A stretch of 64,000 nucleotides of DNA from Catonia carolina (lineage: Eukaryota > Arthropoda > Insecta > Hemiptera > Achilidae), in NCBI GenBank assembly GCA_035578175.1, contig JAQMRL010000003.1, positions 96,641,969-96,705,968 on the forward strand, read 5' to 3'. The notes under the pieces are model-generated. The model was not told where the DNA came from. It did no database searches and saw only the letters and a program-made list of their open reading frames with translations. The position numbers and the translations under genes were made by a program. Positions 58,105-64,000 of the stretch are shown piece after piece; position 1 is the first letter of the stretch; each line of letters opens with the position of its first letter.

Positions 58105-58118
58105 GTTGCCTTAGCAAC
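58105..58118. promoter_or_regulatory. RFX X-box
   Basis: GTTGCCTTAGCAAC: two perfect half sites (GTTGCC, AGCAAC) with a 2-base spacer. This is the imperfect-palindrome X-box bound by RFX factors, which in animals control ciliary genes. It is adjacent to a 12-bp GC palindrome, GCGCCGCGGCGC. Confidence 0.55.
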
Positions 58119-58438
58119 GGGCGCCGCGGCGCTGTGACTAATGACGCCAGTGCGCGCGACGCCCCCTCCCCCCTGGCACCGTCATTTGTCTTCCATGTCC
58201 AAATCCTCCCCCTTCCCTGCTCGGATCATTCCTATTTCCCTACACTCCTCTCAGTAGGGACAAAAGGGGCTATTTTTATTGTCCCTTTGCTGTGTGCGGG
58301 CAACCCTATTCTTTTGTTTTTATCCAAAACGTAAAAAAAATCATTAGTAGTCTGTTTCATTGCGAATGTGCTTTCCTGGACTGGACAGAAAATAAATTAA
58401 TTCTATCGCAATTTATTGCAGGAAATCGTTAAAGGGAA

Positions 58439-58591
58439 ATGCTGCACAAGAATCCGCCTTTGAAAGCCGGTACAAAGGCAAATCTACAGAATAATTGTGC
58501 CAGATTTACGGACGGAGGTCTGTACGAACTGGATGAAAACAGAAAAAATAATTGCGCAAATGAACTGCCCACAATTTCTGTAACTGTGTAA
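58439..58591 (+). CDS. Small unrecognised ORF in GC-richer island
   Basis: 50 codons from ATG 58439 to TAA 58589-58591: MLHKNPPLKAGTKANLQNNC, then ARFTDGGLYELDENRKNN and ends PTISVTV. It lies just after an acceptor-like TTTATTGCAG (58411-58420). Codon use is diverse compared with the surrounding AT-rich frames. I do not recognise it; it could be part of an exon or chance. Confidence 0.2.
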   Translation: MLHKNPPLKAGTKANLQNNCARFTDGGLYELDENRKNNCANELPTISVTV

Positions 58592-58600
58592 CGTTCGTTT

Positions 58601-59091
58601 CACATAAGTATCTGGAAAAGACTAATAATTACGTAGTAAAGAACAATTTCAATTTACCAAAACTAAGCCATTTGTCAAAATCTACGGAAGTTTTCCAAGA
58701 CGTTTAAGTTTAAAATTACGTGATTGTTTAATAAATTTAGAAGAACATCCGTAAAAAAGTTACAATCTTTTTAGTTCGCTAGAGATTTTTTTAACTTTTT
58801 TTTACAAAAATCCGTTTCAACTCTGTTGAATAAATTTTAGTAAATAGTTTTTGGTAAAATATAAATAAAGTTCTACAATTTGATTCGGGAATAAAACACT
58901 GATTAACAGTACATAAAATCATAAGTTAAAGAAATTTCTATTTAAAAATTCAATTAAAAAAAATCAAAACACGTTTAATAGTTTGATGTAATTGAAGTTC
59001 TTTGTCGAAACTAAAGTCTAAAAATTTAAAATACTATTAACTTAATATAATGATAACAATTACTATGTCATGAAAGACTTTATTTTTCTAG
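58601..59091. other. AT-rich, intron-like
   Basis: Nothing recognised; it ends with the pyrimidine-rich TTATTTTTCTAG (59080-59091), a good splice-acceptor sequence. Confidence 0.35.
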
Positions 59092-59170
59092 AATCCAGAA
59101 TCCGGGTTGAGTGGGCCCTGGAGCCCTCTGTTGGCGACGTCGTGCTGGGCACCTGGTCGCTCGTTGAATA
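59092..59170 (+). other. Possible short exon after strong splice acceptor
   Basis: Immediately after TTTTTCTAG the sequence is GC-rich for about 75 bp and, in one frame, reads SRIRVEWALEPSVGDVVLGT then WSLVE and a stop that overlaps AATAAA. The peptide looks like a structured domain edge; a loose resemblance to the ends of alpha-2-macroglobulin MG domains is a hunch only. It may instead be part of a repeat. Confidence 0.2.
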
Positions 59171-59249
59171 AACTAACAGAATCTAATACAACCTCAATGG
59201 AAAATTCAGGAGAAAGGTATTCATTTTTCTAATATTCAACTAGTAAGTG

Positions 59250-59490
59250 GCGTAACAAACTTGTTAAAACTCCTGGGTCCATCTGATCCAGATAATCGTA
59301 CCCAATACGGGTCCCTGCATGGGGTTACAGGTGAAAACCAGTCAACGTTCTGGAAGGGAGAAGAGGTAGCTTCCTACTGGCTTCTTGACAGGATGAATCT
59401 AGGATGTAGGTCTCTGAAAGAAACCCAGACCCTGTTTATACGCTTAGAAGCTAAGGTGGCAGTCCCACCTATAATTACCCGCAACTAGAT
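59250..59490 (+). mobile_element. RTE-like LINE 5' leader fragment
   Basis: Shares with 7290-7540 the motifs GTGAAAACCAGTCAACG, GTCTCTGAAAG/GTCTCCAAATG and AGCTAAGGTGGCAGTCCCACC/CTCTAAGGTGGCAGCCCCACC in the same order. Confidence 0.55.
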
Positions 59491-60489
59491 TAGTGCACAT
59501 TTAGGCAATCGTTATCCACTTTTGACTAGCCAAAAAAGAGTCGTATTACTATACTAAATACAAAGATAGTATATATTTTTCTGTCTTTATTGAGACTCAA
59601 CTCCAATTATTGTAAATTAATACAAAAATCAGTATTTGTGTTAACGAGAGTGATTTGTTGTACGAGAATGTAATATCCTGCTTTTGTCTGGATGAGAAAA
59701 TCAACCAGCGGCAAACTTTGGTCTCAGCATTTCTTTAATCTTCTTTGCAGATTTGGTGGTAGGTGTGGTCACGGTAATTAGAAGAGAATCTCTTCTATTT
59801 ACCGTGGGTGTGTTTGTGATAATTTTCGTATCTTTGGATTCGAGTGATTAATTAATTTTGAATGAAGATGAGCAAATAAATTTTTAATGGTCTAGTGGAA
59901 TGTGTGTAAGTTCACGTTTTTATGTACGACAGCATTTCGTACGTAAGAGGGACATGTAGGCCTATTAAACGTAAAAATTTGTTTTGAAAACGTTGTAGGC
60001 CTATACATTTGATTTTCCGCCGAACCATAGATCAAAGCTCTGTATCCACGTCGCCCTTATTAAGTAATTGTAAAAATTTGGTTTTGTTTAACTACAAGGT
60101 TAAATAGAGAGTACGTAGTCTTTTATCTGTAACTCAGTAAAATTAGTTTTTGTAGTCTGAGGTAGTCGTTATCTCCTTTCTAGATACAAAAAAAATTATT
60201 TTTTTGTATTACAATGTCAACTATTCTTGTTTTAAATCTATTGCTTTAAAGTTTTTACATTTTAATGTTAGATGATGCACCAGACAATGATATTTGGAAA
60301 AACTTGCGGAGGTATCACCAGACTGTTACATCCTGTTTTGTAAAGTAATCACATATCATGTGGCACTAAGAAAACAAACTTTCGTTCTTTTGTTGAAAGT
60401 TACTCCATTTATGGCTGAGTTTTAGGCTCTCTAAGCAAGCTCAGAAAAACAGCTATGGAAATGAGTTTCTAGAAAAGACGTGTCTAACT
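59491..60489. other. Non-coding, nothing recognised
   Basis: No supported feature. Confidence 0.4.
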
Positions 60490-60790
60490 TAGCTAGATCG
60501 AATTAGGAATGGACAGAATTCTAAGAAGGTGGACAAAAGTTTTTATGAATTAAAAAAATTTAAGAATGACAATGTATCTTGGACGGTCATTTGCTAAGAC
60601 TAAAGAGGACAGGTTCCCGCATAAAATCGGTTATGACTTGCAGCTGGACGATGGAAGCGAAGACGACCTAAAAAGGAGTGGATAACATAAGAGCTATTAA
60701 GTGGAGTGTGTAAGGGTTGAAGACTTTCTCAATAGAAATGAATGGTGTTCTGGGTTGGGGTAAATGACCTACTGCTGTAGAATAGCAAAA
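60490..60790 (+). pseudogene. RTE-like LINE 3' relic
   Basis: Pieces in different frames (CQLDDGSEDDLKRSG..., RRPKKEWIT) resemble the GRPKKRW-type ORF end. Decayed, boundaries unclear. Confidence 0.4.
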
Positions 60791-60959
60791 ACCCGAACTT
60801 TAGCTCACCGGGCAAACTCGAGCTTCATCAGTTGAGATTAACGAGGTATTGATGTACGTATTTTTTTTTTTTTTTAATAAATCGGCATCTTAGAAAACTA
60901 TGGATTAGTTTATTACAAACCAAATCTAACCTGCAACCCTGAGTGAACATACCAATTGG

Positions 60960-61425
60960 TAGCAAGGTGGAGTACCTGGGGTTGTGGTTAGAAAGGCGAT
61001 TCACGTGGTCTGAACAATTCAAGAGCAACGTTTGTTACTAAATAATCGGCTCAGAGGCTTATTTCATCTTGTCTACCACTGAAACAAAAAATTGACTTGT
61101 ACAACGCTTTGCTGAAACCACTATGGACTTAGGAAATTCTGATATTTAGCGCTGCTGCACGAAACAATTTATGCAGGACCCAGGTGTTTCAATTTCAATT
61201 AAGACTTGCGACTAGAGACTTCTTGCACACTGGTACATCAGAAACGACATCCTTCATTCGGACTTTTGCATCATCTACGTACGAGATGTCGCAAGACAGC
61301 TTCATAAATGATTCTTTGACAAACTACAGAAACATCTAAATGATTTCGCTCAACACATTACCGTTCAAAATTTATTAAACTTTAGACATCTTCTTCGTCA
61401 TTGGTGTAGGGATCTTCTTCAGTAA
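60960..61425 (+). pseudogene. Jockey-like LINE 3' fragment, decayed
   Basis: Starts KVEYLGLWLERRFTWSEQFK. After frame breaks it gives YIRNDILHSDFCIIYVRDVA, DKLQKHLNDFAQH and LRHWCRDLLQ with a stop at about 61423. Same block order as the other Jockey copies; several stops. Confidence 0.75.
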
Positions 61426-63114
61426 TATTATGTTACTATTTCATCATCCCCCACCAACATGTTTTTTTCAAATTCTTCATCGTCAACGCTGCCTTTGTTT
61501 TTCATCAAGTTCATCTCCATCGTAGGTGACTACATGATCCTGAAAGAAAAGTTGCTGGGTGTGACCTCTTTTTCCACTCCTATTTAATTACTTTCATCCA
61601 TTCCACGGGTTATGCGTAGTGTATAGTTCCAGATTTAAAATGAAAATCAAAAAAATATGTATGTACCATTTCAGGATGGTTCTAAATTTTTTCGGTTGAA
61701 TTGTATAGTGGAATTTAACTTTGAATTAACTTTCTGGGCCCCATATTTATCATAAAGGTTCAAAATACAAAAGTTAAAGAGAAAATTAAATTTTGACCTA
61801 CTGACACTAATTTAATCAACATTTTAATCATCCGTATTAGGAAGGTTCATTTAATAATTGTTAATAGAAAAGAAAATCAGTCAAAATTTAATTACTCAGA
61901 TATGTATTATAATTAACTCAGATGATAAATGTTAAATCCATTGATTTGATGATATTAATCACTTGTCAAATCTTTATTGATTGTCAATCAGAACGAACAT
62001 TTCATAGTCGGTTCTAGTTGGTATGTGATATGATATTCAGTAGTAATTAGTTCTTCAAAAGTAACAGATACGCATTACATGCACAGTGGGTATATTTAGC
62101 TTACTGGATGCGTCTAATTGACTTCTTAATTAATGAATTAGTACAGTTTAATATTCTGTTCTATTTAATACCATTGTTATTCTTAAACTAAAAGCAATGA
62201 CCTTCTAAAAAATAGTTAAAAATAAAGTGTATTCTTAGATTAGAGATCAAGTATAACTTTTATTAACAACAACATTAAAAATTGACCCCTTTGTATTTTT
62301 TTCTAAGAAGATAAATTAGAGGCTTATTTTTAAACCGAAGAAATAATATCAAATGTACAAATATATGGAACTTTAAATTAACTCTTGTACAATCCGAAGA
62401 TATTTTAATTGAAAGTGTAAGAAATTTAGTATTAAATCCGACAGACATTTATCATGCGTTTAAAGCAAGACGCATAGCTATTACATTATACTTCCGAATT
62501 GAAGCGAACCAAAAATTATTTTATACAAATAACTTTTAAAACCCATTTAATGTATATTTCAAACAAACATATTTGAATGTTTCCACAAAAAGTTTAGCGG
62601 TGAACACTACGAATTCCATACTTTGAAAACACCCATATCTAAGGTGAGGTTAACATCGACTCTGTCAAACAAGTAATAACAAAATTCAGTTCTAAATATG
62701 AAAAAAGACTCTTCCAAGAATACCGATAACGGTTTCACAAGATTGAAAAGACAATGTGTAAGTCTGTAAGACAGTGTTTTATTGGTTAAAAATTTGTCTC
62801 CTTCCTATAACAATAATATTTCCATCAACGGAGAAATTAAAAGCACGTAAATGAACAATTATTCATATTGTAAATTTATTGCGAACACATTGTAATATTG
62901 CTGACTTAAAAAAAAATACTTCAAAAATATCCAAAAAGTGGCGAAAGTGAAGCCTCAGGGGCTAAGTTTTTCTCTAGAGAACACAACCTCTTCTGCTCCA
63001 TATCGGTTTAATTTTGTTTATTGACTGTTGTCAGTTGGCGGCACGTAACCCCCCCCCCCGATAGCGAGGATTACTGTTTTAAAATTTTCCTAAGTACGTA
63101 ACTTTTTCAACTTA
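61426..63114. other. AT-rich; short poly(C)
   Basis: A run of about nine C at 63050-63059; otherwise nothing recognised. Confidence 0.4.
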
Positions 63115-63722
63115 AAGTCGCATTAATAGCCTGGTCATTAGCCAGGTTGGCTAATGATATAATATACTCTGAGTTGTTGGCTACTATAATATACTCTGAG
63201 TTGTTGTTTAGGTCATCAGCCGAAAGCCTGGTTTGAACCTGTAGAGGTTTTACTAAGTAAAACGAGGAGTTTGTTGGTTAATGATTGCCTTCCTCACTGA
63301 GTGGAAAAGTACGCTTATCAGCATGTCCGGGCCCTGTGAAAAGCACATATTTTCCACTCTGCAAATGACACCTTCACTTCATTCACCAAAGGGTCTGGCT
63401 GTATAATGATATTCATTACTTTCAGAGGAGATAACGCTGATTAGTGTCTTTTACACCTCTACCTCTTCTGTTCTTAAATGATTCAACCATTTAATTGGCT
63501 GACCATGTGATAAGAAACAGAACTATTATATTTTAGTCCGGCAACGAACAGATTGAGTGTAAATAATTTGACACTCCACCTGTCTGTTATTGGCAGACTC
63601 TGAGTTACGGAACTGGAATATGGGGTTTAACACGTAATAATTTCCAAAACTTAGCAGGATATCGAATCCGAGACCTTCCACTTTTTGGGGAAGCGCGTAA
63701 ACCTTAACGCCACTGAACAACT
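63115..63722 (-). repeat. SINE family 2 copy split by a GTTG element
   Basis: The complement of 63597-63722 is the head (CAGTGGCGTTAAGGTTTACG, B-box-like GGATTCGATATCC) and first tail part. 63115-63202 holds the rest (CTAATGACCAGGCTATTAAT on the complement). A segment of about 30 bp containing ATAATATACTCTGAGTTGTT is duplicated at 63151-63204. Confidence 0.75.
63203..63596 (+). repeat. GTTG element, complete copy with 10-bp TSD
   Basis: 394 bp from GTTGTTTAGGTCATCAGCCG to GTCTGTTATTGGCAG, flanked by perfect ACTCTGAGTT at 63193-63202 and 63597-63606. The ends agree with the copy at 10168-10559. Confidence 0.85.
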
Positions 63723-64000
63723 TAGTAAATATCTTTTGATATCTTGAGTTGAATCAAAAAGCAGTTGAATACAGAGCTACTGCACATAAATAAGCTAGCA
63801 TGCTATAGTTATAAATGACTCAAGGGATCACAGCGATATCCTAAATTTTCACCAGTCATTCAGTATTTTACCAATATCCCATAACGAAATTAAAGTGAAA
63901 TGAAAGAGACTAAACCCTTGATTGATCGCTATGAAACAAATCCTTACTTAACATCTTCAAATCTTTGATACCAAATACATATTATTCTGAATGATTTCTC
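63723..64000. other. Non-coding, nothing recognised
   Basis: No supported feature. Confidence 0.4.

Larger units (their letters stand above)
58030..58600 (+). promoter_or_regulatory. CpG-containing unique island, candidate promoter/5' exon
   Basis: A marked GC rise at 58090-58260 with CpGs (GGGCGCCGCGGCGC, GCGCGCGACG) and a perfect RFX-type X-box. GTAGGG at 58254 could be a splice donor. The acceptor-like TTTATTGCAG ends at 58420. A 50-codon frame MLHKNPPLKAGTKANLQ...TVTV-type (58439-58591, ending PTISVTV) has balanced composition. No repeat relative seen. The strand is a guess based on the downstream frames. Confidence 0.4.

Noticed and set aside
59092..59170. Exon of an alpha-2-macroglobulin-family gene
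   Set aside because: The resemblance is a short, low-information peptide; kept only as an unnamed possible exon.

Overview
This is an AT-rich, intron/intergenic-type window from an animal nuclear genome, almost certainly an insect. A hemipteran-like or other large, repeat-rich insect genome is my guess, and I cannot name the species. The evidence is the mix of Jockey-like and RTE-like LINE fragments, two mariner families, a pogo/Tigger-like MITE, several tRNA-headed SINE families and microsatellites, with no dense array of ORFs. No complete host gene is recognisable. There are no bacterial operons, no CRISPR array, no rRNA genes and no functional tRNA genes that I could support.

Layout. 1-5.7 kb: 3' end of a Jockey-like LINE with poly(A), SINEs, a hairpin-flanked CTTT microsatellite, and a 'GTTG element' (an abundant element of about 390 bp) interrupted by a LINE 3' end. 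6.1-9.15 kb: a 3-kb interval bounded by arms of about 150 bp in inverted orientation, holding RTE pieces and a pogo-like MITE. 9-17 kb: mostly AT-rich unique sequence with one clean GTTG element (11-bp TSD) and degraded LINEs. 18-31 kb: two copies of a 0.75-0.96-kb element with inverted subterminal repeats, two related LINE copies, RTE fragments with AAG-type tails, and SINEs. 33.5-34.1 kb and 58.0-58.6 kb: two GC-richer, apparently non-repetitive islands that are the best candidates for host promoter/5' exon sequence; the second carries a perfect RFX X-box. 34.5-41.7 kb: two 5'-inverted (twin-primed) Jockey LINEs, two mariners, a CTAG-palindrome-rich block, and a possible coding exon with a helix-turn-helix region. 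42-64 kb: more SINE/LINE debris, including three clear nested insertions (49.6-50.5, 52.0-52.3 and 63.1-63.7 kb).

The features do not work together as a pathway; the window is a record of transposition. The most informative objects are insertions whose target-site duplications (TSDs) can be read directly, which give polarity, relative age and mechanism. The strongest is the LINE at 39970-41660: a perfect 13-bp TSD and an open RT frame inverted against its own 3' end. I did not find a convincing new defence, metabolic or regulatory system.
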